From positions 248,001-312,000 of the forward strand of contig NZ_RQIT01000003.1 of NCBI RefSeq assembly GCF_003837805.1: a stretch of DNA of 64,000 nucleotides, in the 5' to 3' direction. Numbering within the stretch: position 1 is the first letter of the stretch; the number at the start of each line of letters is the position of its first letter. Position numbers and translations under genes: made by a program. The notes beneath the pieces are model-generated. The model did no database searches, had not been told where the DNA came from, and was given only the letters and a program-made list of their open reading frames with translations. This DNA is from Bradyrhizobium sp. RP6. Lineage in GTDB: Bacteria > Pseudomonadota > Alphaproteobacteria > Rhizobiales > Xanthobacteraceae. Positions 7,860 through 16,104 of the stretch are shown one piece after another.

Positions 7860-8185
7860 TGATGGAAGAGAGTTCCCGGATCGACCTGTCGAGCTGTTGC
7901 CAGGGTTGCGGCGCCTGCTGCGGCTATTCGCAGAACTGGCCGCGTTTCTCGATCGAGAGCGACGAGGAGCTTGCCGCGATTCCCGAAGGGCTGGTCAATG
8001 CGCGCCAGTCCGGCATGCGCTGCGAGGGTGATCGCTGCTCGGCCTTGCAGGGAGAGATCGGAAAGATGACGGCCTGCGGCATCTACGACGTGCGGCCGGA
8101 GGTGTGCCGCACCTGCATGCCGGGCGACGCCGAATGCGCGATGGCACGGCGGAAATTCGGGTTGCCGGTTATTGACGCCGCTTAG
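7859..8185 (+). CDS. YkgJ-family cysteine-cluster protein
   Basis: 108 residues. It contains the CxxCxxCC cluster characteristic of the YkgJ/Fli family (Cys14, 17, 20, 21, plus Cys13) and a C-terminal set (CEGDRCSAL, ACGIYDVRPEVCRTC, C near 92) of likely metal or Fe-S ligands. The function of the family is unproven; metal binding is inferred from the cysteines. The ATG at 7859 overlaps the regulator stop, so the two are translationally coupled. Its stop overlaps the stop of the convergent next gene. Confidence 0.85.
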   Translation: MMEESSRIDLSSCCQGCGACCGYSQNWPRFSIESDEELAAIPEGLVNARQSGMRCEGDRCSALQGEIGKMTACGIYDVRPEVCRTCMPGDAECAMARRKFGLPVIDAA

Positions 8186-8580
8186 GCGGGAACGGCTTCG
8201 CTGATCTCGTCGTCGAGCTCGTCATCGAGTGGTGCGAGCACCGAGAGCGGCTTGGTCGACAGCGTGATCGGCTTGCGTCCGCCCGACAGCGACGGCGACG
8301 ATTTGGCCGAGCTCTCACGCGACAGCGCATAGAGCGTCGAGCCGACGCGGCCGCCGTTCTCGATCAGGTCGCGTTCGCTGCAGCTTGCCGCGATCGCGAT
8401 CGCCAGCGAGTGCAAATGGCTGCGGCGGTAGCAGAACAGCGCCAGCCTGGCGCGAACGTCAGGGGAAACACTCTCAACCAGCCTCGGCAGGCCACTCTCG
8501 TTGGCGCGATACATCTCGCCAAGGAGCTCGTCGCGGACCGGGCAGAAATCGCTTTCAAAGGTGTCGCGGCTTGAAAACAT
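8182..8580 (-). CDS. Hypothetical protein
   Basis: 132 residues from the ATG at 8580, which has GGGAG upstream; an extra 12 residues from a non-ATG start are less likely. I do not recognise a family. The middle is helical (LGEMYRANESGLPRLVESV, then ARLALFCYRRSHLHSLAIAIA), and the C-terminal 30 residues are acidic and low-complexity (DDELDDEI). No signal peptide or membrane segment. Probably cytosolic. The stop codons of this and the YkgJ gene interlock (TTAG). Confidence 0.65.
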   Translation of the reverse strand: MFSSRDTFESDFCPVRDELLGEMYRANESGLPRLVESVSPDVRARLALFCYRRSHLHSLAIAIAASCSERDLIENGGRVGSTLYALSRESSAKSSPSLSGGRKPITLSTKPLSVLAPLDDELDDEISEAVPA

Positions 8581-8710
8581 TGCAGTTCTCCCTCGTGTCA
8601 GGAAGATGCAGCGCAATTCTCTAACGAAAGGTTAACCACGCTGCCCGGTAGTTGCCCGATGTGGTTGCGCCCCGGCCGCGAATCGGAGGCGGAAGGGTGT
8701 TGCAGATTGC

Positions 8711-8831
8711 CGTCATTCCGGGGCGGTCCAAAGGACCGAACTACGGAGCGCAATTGCGCTCCTGAGAATCTCGAGATTCTCAGGTGCGCAACTGCGCACC
8801 ATAGTTCTCGCTTCGCGAGCCCCGGAATGAC
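8711..8831. repeat. Intergenic palindromic repeat, family B copy 1
   Basis: Begins CGTCATTCCGGGGCG and ends CGCCCCGGAATGAC-like (GAGCCCCGGAATGAC), with nested hairpins in between (GAATCTCGAGATTC; GCGCAATTGCGC). Related copies at 49938, 50883 and 54481. Confidence 0.8.
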
Positions 8832-8844
8832 AGATGCGCAGCAG

Positions 8845-9231
8845 TCAGTTCGCCGCCATGAAGATGGAGAGGCCGAAGCCGGTGAGATGGTGCAGCGCCT
8901 GGTCGATGCCGATCAGCGTCCAGAACCAGGGATGCGCAAGGTCGACGCCGAAATTGGCGGAGACGAACCCCTTGGCGCGGTCGATCGTGATGTGGATCGC
9001 GAAATCGATCAGCGCCACGAACCAGAATCTCGGCGCCACGATCAGGATCAGCGGCAGCGCAACGGCAAGGTGGATCAGGCAGTGCACCAGAAGCGGCAGG
9101 GCCCAGCCATGCTTCTGGTCCTTCCCGTGCGCCATCCAGGCGGTCTGGAGAACGAAATCCGCGATGATGTGCTTGAAGGTGAGCAGCAACATCCAGCCAA
9201 TGAGCGCTTCAACCGGAATCGCCGATGACAT
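8845..9231 (-). CDS. DUF3307-family integral membrane protein
   Basis: 128 residues from the ATG at 9231. Hydrophobic segments near 8-25, 50-70 and 70-90. LLTFKHIIADFVLQTAWMA and LLVHCLIHLAVAL and DFAIHITIDRAKG match the DUF3307 pattern of conserved His/Asp within helices (H-x2-ADF..Q, H-x3-H, D-x3-HxxxD). Inner-membrane location; function unknown. No SD is obvious at this ATG, and an alternative GTG about 36 bases upstream exists. Confidence 0.72.
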   Translation of the reverse strand: MSSAIPVEALIGWMLLLTFKHIIADFVLQTAWMAHGKDQKHGWALPLLVHCLIHLAVALPLILIVAPRFWFVALIDFAIHITIDRAKGFVSANFGVDLAHPWFWTLIGIDQALHHLTGFGLSIFMAAN

Positions 9232-9591
9232 GGGTGGAAACGACAAGCTGACGCCCTCATTGACGTGACGAGAAGAATTGGAGCGTTCAGCGCAACTTCT
9301 TCTTGGACCGGTCAAATCGCCGGGACGCGCGATTTATGACATTTCCCGCGGCGGAATGCAGCCGGGGGAACCGGAAAATCGCCAACTGTGGCTAACTGGT
9401 GATAGGATGACCAATCGCCGGGGACGCGTCGCGCAAGGTTATCTCCGGCTCGAAATTTGCATTCTGTTACCTTCGCGCTATCATCGCCAACAGAGAATAT
9501 TTTTCTTTTTCAGACGTTTACGAATTGCAGGGCGCCCGCCGCGAGCCGCCCGCCCTCCGAGTCTAAGGCCAGGTGCTGCCATGATTACTGA
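9232..9591. other. Intergenic stretch without a gene
   Basis: About 360 bases between the divergent membrane-protein gene and the TAXI remnant. It includes an AT-rich patch (GAATATTTTTCTTTTTCAG near 9496-9514) that could hold a promoter, but I see no hexamers at normal spacing, no repeat and no RNA gene. Confidence 0.5.
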
Positions 9592-10362
9592 AGGCTCCAC
9601 CTCATTGCCGACCGCAACGCGATCGACGAGGTCAAGGCGCTGGCGCGCAAATTTCCCGGCATTTCCAACGAGACGGTGACGGCGGGCACGCTGTCGGCTT
9701 CGCCGCAAATTCCCGACGACGACCTCGACACGACAGGGCTCGAATGCCTGCTGGTCGCGCAATCCAGGATGGCGACGTCCACGGCGGGCGAACTGGCCCG
9801 CACCATCTACGAGAACAAATCCGCGCTCGGGCTCGACAACGGCTTTGCCACCAGGATCGAGCCGGCCTCCATCGAGAAGGACGCCTTCGTGATGGCGCAC
9901 CAGGGGGCGGCCGATTACATCAACGACGACACCAAATCGTTCATGGATAGGTACATCGACCTGATGTACCTGGGCGCCGTCGCGCTCAGCGTCATCGGCT
10001 CGATCTTCGCGGCGATCTACGCTCACCCGCATCGCGCCGGAGAAAGCGAGCTCTCGACCGCTATCCTCGAAATCGGCGAGCGGATCGAGCACGCCCACTC
10101 GCTGGATCAGCTCGAATGTCTCCAGGACGAGCTGGAGACCATCTTGCGCGGTGCCATTATCGGCCTCAGAGACGGCACGATCAGAACCGATGGGCTCGAC
10201 ACCTTCAAGCTCGGCTACGAATTCGTCCGCGACGAGATCGGCATGCCCCGCGACTATTTGAAACGTCATGCCGGCGAAGCCGAGAAAGCTGTGCGCGATG
10301 CGGGCCCGGCCCAGCTGGAGGACAGCAATCTCGTGGTGGCGAAGACCGCCCAGAGCGCCTGA
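9592..10362 (+). pseudogene. C-terminal remnant of a TAXI-family TRAP solute receptor
   Basis: The frame opens after a TGA at 9589 and reads RNAIDEVKALARKFPGISNE, then DTTGLECLLVAQSRMATSTA and ARTIYENKSAL. These match the C-terminal lobe of TAXI-type TRAP receptors, followed by one transmembrane helix (DLMYLGAVALSVIGSIFAAIY) and a cytosolic tail, as in rhizobial membrane-anchored TAXI proteins. Those proteins are about 450 residues; here the signal peptide and roughly the first 200 residues are missing and no ATG with an SD precedes the frame. A GTG at 9676 could give 228 residues, but the ligand fold would be incomplete. Most likely a decayed gene. Confidence 0.65.
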
Positions 10363-10601
10363 TCCGCCGGTTGGGGCCGCCGACGCTCTCGTGTCCCGAA
10401 CAAGATGCAGTGCCGAAGAGATTGCGGCACTGAGCCGGGACCTGGGAAGCCACCACACCATGCGCGGCTGGTTAGGCATGGGCCGGCTCTGCGCTGCGTC
10501 GGGGCACGACCCTGATGACGTTCCGCCCGATCGCTGGCCGGCCGCCTGGAACCTCGCCCATCCGCAACCGTTGGCTTCCGGCTGCAACCGGAGAACGCGG
10601 C

Positions 10602-10820
10602 ATGCGTGCACTCCTCATCATCCTCCTTCTGGCCATGCTGGCGGCGGTCGGCTACTTCGCCTATTCCGCAATGGCGATCGAAGGTGAGCCGATCCCGACG
10701 GAGGGCTATGTGGCGCTGGCGCTGGGCGCGGGGTTTTCCGTCATCGTCGGCGTCGGGCTGATGGTGCTGCTGTTCTTCAGCAGCCGCCGCGGCTACGACG
10801 AGCCGCCACATTTCAAGTAG
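10602..10820 (+). CDS. Small membrane protein, hypothetical
   Basis: 72 residues from the ATG at 10602 (GGAG 9 bases upstream). Two hydrophobic helices, about 3-23 (LLIILLLAMLAAVGYFAYSA) and 36-58, with a short polar loop and a basic SSRRGYDEPPHFK tail. No recognised family. Probably an inner-membrane protein; function unknown. Confidence 0.65.
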   Translation: MRALLIILLLAMLAAVGYFAYSAMAIEGEPIPTEGYVALALGAGFSVIVGVGLMVLLFFSSRRGYDEPPHFK

Positions 10821-10941
10821 CACTCCGCCAGACGACGGCACGGTCGAGCAGGCCCGGCGCAGCGGCACCGACTGAGCGGCCTGCACCGTGTTGACGGCCT
10901 TCGCCTGGGCGGGCACTTTGGCGCCGACAATGGAGACAAGA

Positions 10942-11727
10942 ATGTCGGACACCGCCGACGCAGCTACCGGCCCCCTGCTCGAAATCACCGGCGCACGCGC
11001 CACCATCCGCCTCAATCGACCGAAACACCTCAACCGGCTCCAAGCGGAGGATCTCGGCGAGCTGACGAGACTGTTCGACCGGATCGAGGGCGATCCCGAT
11101 ATTCGCGTGCTGGTGCTGACCGGCACCGGGCGCGCCTTTTCAGCAGGCTACGATCTCAATTCGGTGGCGGAGCGCGCAGTCAGCGCGAGCGAGCAGCAGA
11201 GCGCGGGCTCGGCCTTCGAGGTGGTCGTCAACCGGCTGGAGGATTTGGGCGTACCGACCATCTGCCGGCTCAACGGCGGCGTCTATGGCGGCTCGACCGA
11301 CCTCGCGCTCGCCTGCGATTTCCGGATCGGCGTCGATACCGCGGAAATGTTCATGCCGGCGGCGCGGCTTGGACTGCATTATTACCCCGGCGGCATCAAA
11401 CGCTACGTGACGCGTCTTGGCGTGGACAATGCCAAGAAGCTGTTCCTGACCGCGCAGAAGATCAGCGCACCGGAGATGCTGCGCATCGGCTATCTCACCG
11501 CGATGGTGCCGGTGGAACTCCTCGACGAGGAAGTCGACAGGCTCGCTGGCGTCCTCGCTGGCAACGCCCCACAGGCAATGCGCGGCATGAAGCGCGCCAT
11601 CAACGAGTTCGCTCGCGGCGAGTTCGATGAACCCGCCGCCGACCAGCGCCACCGCGACAGCATGCGTGGCGACGAGATCAAGGAAGGCATCCAGGCATTT
11701 GCCGAGAAGCGGGCACCGCGGTTTTAA
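10942..11727 (+). CDS. Crotonase-fold protein lacking both catalytic glutamates
   Basis: 261 residues from the ATG at 10942 (GGAG upstream). The crotonase fold is clear: IRLNRPKHLNRL, oxyanion region FSAGYDL at 66-72, and NGGVYGGSTDLALACDFRIG at 111-130. At the first glutamate position there is Asp120, and at the second Ala140 (FMPAARLGL), so ordinary hydration is unlikely. Such members can act as isomerases, hydrolases or dehalogenase-like enzymes. It stands alone on the plus strand, ahead of a repeat and a convergent GST gene. Confidence 0.82.
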   Translation: MSDTADAATGPLLEITGARATIRLNRPKHLNRLQAEDLGELTRLFDRIEGDPDIRVLVLTGTGRAFSAGYDLNSVAERAVSASEQQSAGSAFEVVVNRLEDLGVPTICRLNGGVYGGSTDLALACDFRIGVDTAEMFMPAARLGLHYYPGGIKRYVTRLGVDNAKKLFLTAQKISAPEMLRIGYLTAMVPVELLDEEVDRLAGVLAGNAPQAMRGMKRAINEFARGEFDEPAADQRHRDSMRGDEIKEGIQAFAEKRAPRF

Positions 11728-11761
11728 GGGAGGTCAGCGAAGACGCGCCTCATACTCCGCT

Positions 11762-11814
11762 CTCGTCCCGGACAAGCGCGCCTCAAGCGCGCGCCGATCC
11801 GGGACCCATAGCCA
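11762..11814. repeat. Intergenic repeat, family C half copy
   Basis: CGTCCCGGACAAGCGCGCC-type arm followed by GATCCGGGACCCATAGCC. A full two-armed copy is at 35422-35575. Confidence 0.7.
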
Positions 11815-11815
11815 C

Positions 11816-12460
11816 CTACCCTCCAGCCGCAGCCGCATGCTGCGCCGCCATCTCTGCGTCGGCTGCCGTGATGCGCTGGAACGCCGGCCGCGCCGTCATG
11901 CGTTCGGCATAGCGGACGAACACATCCTTCTTCGGCACGATGCCAAACATCATGGTCCAGCTGAACGCGACGCCCCACAACACGTCGGCGGCCGTCATGC
12001 GCTCGCCGAGCAGATACGGGCCCTTCGACAGCTGCGCCTCGAGCGCACCCAGCATGGTGTCGTAATCGGCATAGGGCGATTGCGTGATCGGCGCCGGCTC
12101 GCGTTGCATGAACTTGTCGATCAGGGCCGGCTCGAACGAAGACCCGTAATACGCGATCCAGCGCAGATAAGGGCCGCGCAGCGGATCGTTCAGCGCGGGC
12201 GTGAGGCCGGCCTGCGGAAACAGGTCGGCGAGATAGATGGTGATGGCGACCTGCTCCGTCACCAGTGCCTCGCCGTGACGGATCGCCGGCACCTTGCCGA
12301 GCGGGTTGATGGCGAGATAGGCGGGCTTGCGCTGCTCGCCGGCCTTCATGTTGAGGACATGGAGATCGTAAGGAGCCCCCAGCTCCTCCAGCAGCACCCG
12401 CGTGCCGGTGGCGCGGCTTTGCGGCGAGTAATACAGCGTGATGCGGTTTGGATCGGTCAT
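11816..12460 (-). CDS. Glutathione S-transferase
   Basis: 214 residues from the ATG at 12460 (GGAGA upstream), the normal GST length. Thioredoxin-like domain 1-80: ITLYYSPQSRATGTRVLLEELG, NPLGKVPAIRHGEALVTEQVAI with the cis-Pro and the Glu that contacts glutathione; alpha-helical domain 90-205 with GERMTAADVLWG (the N-capping box Asp). Ser at the SPQSR position suggests a Ser/Cys-type active site as in beta/theta-like bacterial GSTs. Divergent from a WYL regulator across a 21-base dyad, and so probably under its control. Confidence 0.88.
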   Translation of the reverse strand: MTDPNRITLYYSPQSRATGTRVLLEELGAPYDLHVLNMKAGEQRKPAYLAINPLGKVPAIRHGEALVTEQVAITIYLADLFPQAGLTPALNDPLRGPYLRWIAYYGSSFEPALIDKFMQREPAPITQSPYADYDTMLGALEAQLSKGPYLLGERMTAADVLWGVAFSWTMMFGIVPKKDVFVRYAERMTARPAFQRITAADAEMAAQHAAAAGG

Positions 12461-12510
12461 GGCGGTCTCCATCGGGCCTTTTTGCGATGGCGCAGCTTGT
12501 AGCGGGCCAT

Positions 12511-12531
12511 ACCTGACATCTCCTGTCAGGT
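12511..12531. promoter_or_regulatory. Operator candidate between GST and WYL genes
   Basis: Perfect inverted repeat ACCTGACA-TCTCC-TGTCAGGT in the 86-base divergent gap. Its core TGaCA-N5-TGtCA resembles the site at 7080-7103 of the other GST/WYL locus. It lies 15 bases before the regulator's start codon, so bound protein would block initiation: autorepression is likely. Confidence 0.65.
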
Positions 12532-12546
12532 ATGGTTCAAGGGATC

Positions 12547-13566
12547 ATGCGCGCGAGCCGGATGCTGTCGATCCTCACCACGCTCCAGGCCCGGGGGCGG
12601 GTCACCGCGCCTGCGCTCGCGGAGGCCTGCGAAGTCTCGGTGCGCACGATCTATCGCGACATCGACGCGCTGGCGGCGTCCGGCGTTCCCGTTTACGCGG
12701 ACCGCGGCGCGGAGGGCGGCTATCGCCTGCTCGACGGCTATCGCGTGCGGCTGAACGGCCTGTCGCAGAGCGAGGCGGGCGCGTTGTTCCTGGCGGGATT
12801 GCCCGGCCCGGCGGCGGCGCTCGGGCTCGATGCCGCGATGATCGCCGCGCAGAACAAGCTGATGGCTGCGCTGCCCGAGAATCTGCGCGAAGACGCCGGG
12901 CGGATGCAGGAACGTTTTCACCTGGACGCGCCGGGCTGGTTCGGCGAGGCGGAAGACCCAAAGCACCTGCGCGCCATCGCCGGCGCCGTGCTGCGCGGAA
13001 CGCTGATCAGGATCCGGTATCAGAGCTGGCGCGCGGAGAAGCAACGCCGCGTCGCTCCGCTCGGCCTCGTGCTGAAGGGCGGCAGCTGGTATCTCGCCGG
13101 CCAGGTCGACGGCAGCGTGCGCACCTATCGCGTCGCGCGCGTACTCGACTGCACGGCGCTCGACGACCGCTTCGATCGTCCCGCCGGCTTCGATCTCGCT
13201 GCGTATTGGCAGGCCGCGACGCTGCGCCTCGAGGCCGAGATGCATCCCAATGTCGCGGTCGTGCGGCTCTCGCCGTTCGGCGTCAAACTGCTCGACGCGC
13301 TGAGCCAGCCCTACGTCAAGGCACGCACGCAGCTTGAAGAGACCACGGATGCCGATGGCTGGCGCATTGCGCGGGTCCCGGTCGGCAAGACGTCCTGGCA
13401 CGCCGCGGCGGAATTGCTGCGGCTCGGCCCCGAGGCCGAGGTGCTGGAGCCCGCCGATCTCCGCGAGAAGATGGCGGAGATGACGCAGGCGATGGCTGCG
13501 CGCTATCGCGCGGTGCGAAAAGCCCGACGGCAGCACACTTTGTCGCAGCCCACGAAACAGTCCTGA
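12547..13566 (+). CDS. HTH/WYL transcriptional regulator (YafY-like)
   Basis: 339 residues from the ATG at 12547, chosen because AAGGGA precedes it; an in-frame ATG at 12532 lies against the operator and lacks an SD. HTH_11 at 1-60 with CEVSVRTIYRDIDALAASGV; WYL domain about 135-215 with RRVAPLGLVLKGGSWYLAGQVDG and RTYRVARV (the W-Y-L triplet itself is present in SWYLAG); a WCX-like C-terminal extension 215-320. Longer than the regulator at 7161, which lacks WCX. Likely controls the adjacent GST. Confidence 0.88.
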   Translation: MRASRMLSILTTLQARGRVTAPALAEACEVSVRTIYRDIDALAASGVPVYADRGAEGGYRLLDGYRVRLNGLSQSEAGALFLAGLPGPAAALGLDAAMIAAQNKLMAALPENLREDAGRMQERFHLDAPGWFGEAEDPKHLRAIAGAVLRGTLIRIRYQSWRAEKQRRVAPLGLVLKGGSWYLAGQVDGSVRTYRVARVLDCTALDDRFDRPAGFDLAAYWQAATLRLEAEMHPNVAVVRLSPFGVKLLDALSQPYVKARTQLEETTDADGWRIARVPVGKTSWHAAAELLRLGPEAEVLEPADLREKMAEMTQAMAARYRAVRKARRQHTLSQPTKQS

Positions 13567-13664
13567 AACACGATTCTCCGCATCCCGTGTGAACGCGATC
13601 GCATCTCATCTCGACCGAGATGCAGGGACACAACAATGGCCCCTGCGCCAAATGGAGAATGAAG

Positions 13665-13913
13665 ATGTTTCGTAAGCTTGCTCTTGGTCTGATCGCTGCC
13701 GGCTCGCTCGGTGTTGCCGCCCTCGCGCCCACCGCGGCCTCGGCGGGCGGCTTCCATCACCATCACGGTCACCACCACTGGGGTCCCGGCTGGGGCTTTG
13801 GCGGTATCTACCTCAACACGGGCGTCAGCAACTGCTACCAGGAGCGCCTCGTCCGCACCCGTCATGGCCTGCGCGTGCGCGTCGTGAATGTCTGCGCCTA
13901 CGGGATCTACTGA
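13665..13913 (+). CDS. Small His-rich secreted protein
   Basis: 82 residues from the ATG at 13665 (GGAG upstream). Signal peptide 1-28 (FRKLALGLIAAGSLGVAALAP, cleavage after ASA). The mature protein opens with GGFHHHHGHHHWGPGWGFGG, then two cysteines (NCYQER, NVCAYGIY) that could form a disulfide. Histidine clusters suggest metal binding in the periplasm, but no family function is known to me. A good terminator follows. Confidence 0.7.
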   Translation: MFRKLALGLIAAGSLGVAALAPTAASAGGFHHHHGHHHWGPGWGFGGIYLNTGVSNCYQERLVRTRHGLRVRVVNVCAYGIY

Positions 13914-13932
13914 TATCTCGCCTCGCAGCAAA

Positions 13933-13961
13933 GCCCCGATCGCCAAGCGATCGGGGCCTTT
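13933..13961. terminator. Bidirectional terminator
   Basis: Ten-base stem GCCCCGATCG (13933-13942) with CGATCGGGGC (13948-13957), five-base loop, CTTTG after it and CTTTG on the other strand. It sits between convergent genes. Confidence 0.8.
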
Positions 13962-13969
13962 GCGTCTGA

Positions 13970-14917
13970 CTAGCCGGCCTGCCGCTGCCGGCGAAACCAG
14001 GCCCAGGTCTCCCGCGTCGTCCTGATGTAGCCGCGGCCGCGATGCACGATCTCGCCGTCGACGATCTCGTTCAGCTTCGGCAGCGCGTGAAAGGGGATCG
14101 AGGGATAGGCGTGGTGCTCGACATGGTAGGGCATGTTCCACGCGAACCATTTGACGACCGCGCCGGTGTAGGTGGTGCGGGTGTTCTGGAACGCGCTCCG
14201 GGTGTGGTCGCAGCCGGTATGCTCGGCGTAGAGATAGGGCCGCAGGAAAAACTGCCCGATGATGAGCGGCACGATCCAGACCCAGAGCAGCAGCGTCGAG
14301 GAAAACCAGAGTGAGAGCGCGAGCAGCAGTGCATAGAGTGCGGCATAGATTCGCGCCTCCGTCACGATGACGGCGCGCTTGCCCTCGGGGATCCAGGGCA
14401 CGGTGACCTTGCCGGTGAGCGCATGGCCGAGCATCAGCCGCAGCCGGCCGGCGACCTGGAGCAGGCCGCTATAGGCCAGAGCAAGCTGCGTATCGGATGT
14501 CGGCTTCACGCCGACGATCAGCTCGGGATCCCTCGCCGGATCCTGCGTGTAGCGGTGATGGTCCCAGTGAAACAGGCAGTAATATTCGTAAGGCAGTCCG
14601 ATGATGAAGGCCGAGAGATAGCCCACCGCGAGATTGAGGCCGCGGCTCCTGAACGCGGTCTTGTGCGCGGTCTCGTGCACTGCCATGAACAGGAAGGCGA
14701 CGACATAGCCCTGCACCGCCATCAGCGGCAGCGCCCAGAGCACGCCCCACGTCGACGAAACCTTCCAGATCAACGCGCCTACCAGCAGGATCACGCCGTA
14801 ATGGCCAAGGCTCTGCGCCGCACCCCTGATATTGGAGCGAACCGACAATTTGCGCAGCATGGCCGGTGTCAGCGGCTTCAGGCGATGACCGGGCTCTGAA
14901 ACTGTTGCGTCGCTCAT
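13970..14917 (-). CDS. Membrane fatty-acid desaturase/hydroxylase
   Basis: 315 residues. All three histidine boxes of the FA_desaturase family are present: HETAH at 81-85, HWDHH at 117-121 and HVEHH at 265-269; these bind the di-iron centre on the cytosolic face. Hydrophobic helices lie around 40-80, 95-112 and 190-225. The substrate could be a lipid acyl chain, a carotenoid or another hydrophobic compound. The upstream gene on the same strand ends 15 bases before its ATG, so the two form an operon with the MetX-like hydrolase first. Confidence 0.88.
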   Translation of the reverse strand: MSDATVSEPGHRLKPLTPAMLRKLSVRSNIRGAAQSLGHYGVILLVGALIWKVSSTWGVLWALPLMAVQGYVVAFLFMAVHETAHKTAFRSRGLNLAVGYLSAFIIGLPYEYYCLFHWDHHRYTQDPARDPELIVGVKPTSDTQLALAYSGLLQVAGRLRLMLGHALTGKVTVPWIPEGKRAVIVTEARIYAALYALLLALSLWFSSTLLLWVWIVPLIIGQFFLRPYLYAEHTGCDHTRSAFQNTRTTYTGAVVKWFAWNMPYHVEHHAYPSIPFHALPKLNEIVDGEIVHRGRGYIRTTRETWAWFRRQRQAG

Positions 14918-14932
14918 GATCGGTTGCCTGCT

Positions 14933-15949
14933 TTACTTGCTGAGAAGCTCGGCGATCTCGGCCTTGATGAAGGCCTGGTCGCGCGGATTGTTGACGGGGT
15001 TCCCGGCGCGATGGCCATGCAGCGATGGGATCGGATGCAGCACGGCTGATGCCGCATTGACGAGCCGGCCGAGTTCGTCCTCGTTGTCGCGGACGTCGAA
15101 ATAGCGATCCGTCGCGCCCGGCATCAGCAGCATGTGTGCCTTGACCGCCGCCAGCGCCCGATCGAGATCGCCTGCGAAGGTCGGGCAGCGGCTGACGTCG
15201 CCATTCTGCCAAATCCCGATCTGCGCCAGGAGGTCGTTGGCGTCGCGCCGCGCAAACGTCGCGTCCCAGGCACGGACGAGATAATCCTCCAGCGATGTGA
15301 AGCCGGCCTCGCGCCACAGCTCGTCGCGATAGAAGCCGTGCGACATCGCCCAACCGGCATAGACCCGCCCCATGGCGCGATAGCCGGCAACGGGCTTTTC
15401 GGCGAAACGGCCGTCGCGGAAGGCGGGATCGGCGGTGAGCGCAGCCTTCACGCTTTCCAGGAAGACGTAGTTGTAGGGCGCACAACGGGCGCTGCCGCAG
15501 ACGATCGCGGCACGCTCGACCATGTCAGGATGCAGCGCGGCCCAGTGATAGGCCTGCATACCGCCCATCGACCAGCCATAGACCAGTGCAAGCTTGGAGA
15601 TGCCGAAGCGTTCGGTGAGCAGCCGGTGCTGGACCGCGATGGCATCGTGATAGGTCACTACGGGGAAGGGCCCGGGCGTATTCGACGGGGAGGACGACAG
15701 ACCGTTGCCGAACAGGTTCGGGATGACGATGAAGTAGCGCGTGGGATCGAGCACGGCGTCGGGCCCGATCAGCCATTCAGTATCGGTGTGCTGCGCACTG
15801 AACGAGGTCGGATAGAGGATGACGTTGTCCCGGGCCGGGCTCAGCGTGCCGTAAGTCTTGTAGGCGAGCTTCAAGGAGGGAAAGACAGTGCCGGACCGGA
15901 GCAAGACGTCGCCGGCCTCGAAAATCTCGTAGTCGCGATGCGTCGTCAT
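14933..15949 (-). CDS. Alpha/beta hydrolase of the homoserine O-acetyltransferase (MetX)-like family
   Basis: 338 residues. LKLAYKTYGTLSPARDNVILYPTSF opening, nucleophile elbow GWSMGG with Ser127, acid in MPGATDRYFDVRD (about 278-290) and His in SLHGHRAGNP near 310-316: a complete triad. MetX-like hydrolases without the acetyltransferase-specific lid act on varied esters. Placement 15 bases before a desaturase suggests a lipid or terpenoid ester role rather than methionine synthesis. ATG 15949 has GGGAG eight bases upstream. Confidence 0.8.
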   Translation of the reverse strand: MTTHRDYEIFEAGDVLLRSGTVFPSLKLAYKTYGTLSPARDNVILYPTSFSAQHTDTEWLIGPDAVLDPTRYFIVIPNLFGNGLSSSPSNTPGPFPVVTYHDAIAVQHRLLTERFGISKLALVYGWSMGGMQAYHWAALHPDMVERAAIVCGSARCAPYNYVFLESVKAALTADPAFRDGRFAEKPVAGYRAMGRVYAGWAMSHGFYRDELWREAGFTSLEDYLVRAWDATFARRDANDLLAQIGIWQNGDVSRCPTFAGDLDRALAAVKAHMLLMPGATDRYFDVRDNEDELGRLVNAASAVLHPIPSLHGHRAGNPVNNPRDQAFIKAEIAELLSK

Positions 15950-15972
15950 GCATTCAGCTCCCGCTCACGGAG

Positions 15973-16033
15973 GCCGCAAAACCCCACGGCTCCGCGATGC
16001 ATCGATCATGCCGGAGCCGCGTGGTTTTGCGGC
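15973..16033. terminator. Long near-perfect hairpin, terminator-like
   Basis: 22-base arms 15973-15994 and 16012-16033 (GCCGCAAAACC.../...GGTTTTGCGGC) with only an internal two-base mismatch, 17-base loop. It lies downstream of the MBL gene and upstream of the hydrolase, both minus strand. No long T-run, so it may be a transcript stabiliser rather than a terminator. Confidence 0.45.
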
Positions 16034-16040
16034 AGGGCTC

Positions 16041-16067
16041 AATAAATGTACCTTTAGTACAGTTATT
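16041..16067. promoter_or_regulatory. TetR-type operator candidate upstream of the hydrolase-desaturase operon
   Basis: AATAAATGTAC-CTTTA-GTACAGTTATT: 11-base arms with one mismatch around a five-base spacer, in an AT-rich island about 92 bases before the hydrolase ATG. The TGTAC-N5-GTACA core is of the form TetR-family repressors use. No TetR gene adjoins. Confidence 0.5.
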
Positions 16068-16104
16068 GGGGACCGGCAAGATAAATCCGATCCGCAGGAC
16101 CGGC

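Noticed and set aside
8711..8831. Possible CRISPR-like repeat from multiple short palindromes
   Set aside because: Units are nested inverted repeats within one element, not regularly spaced direct repeats; no cas gene in the window.
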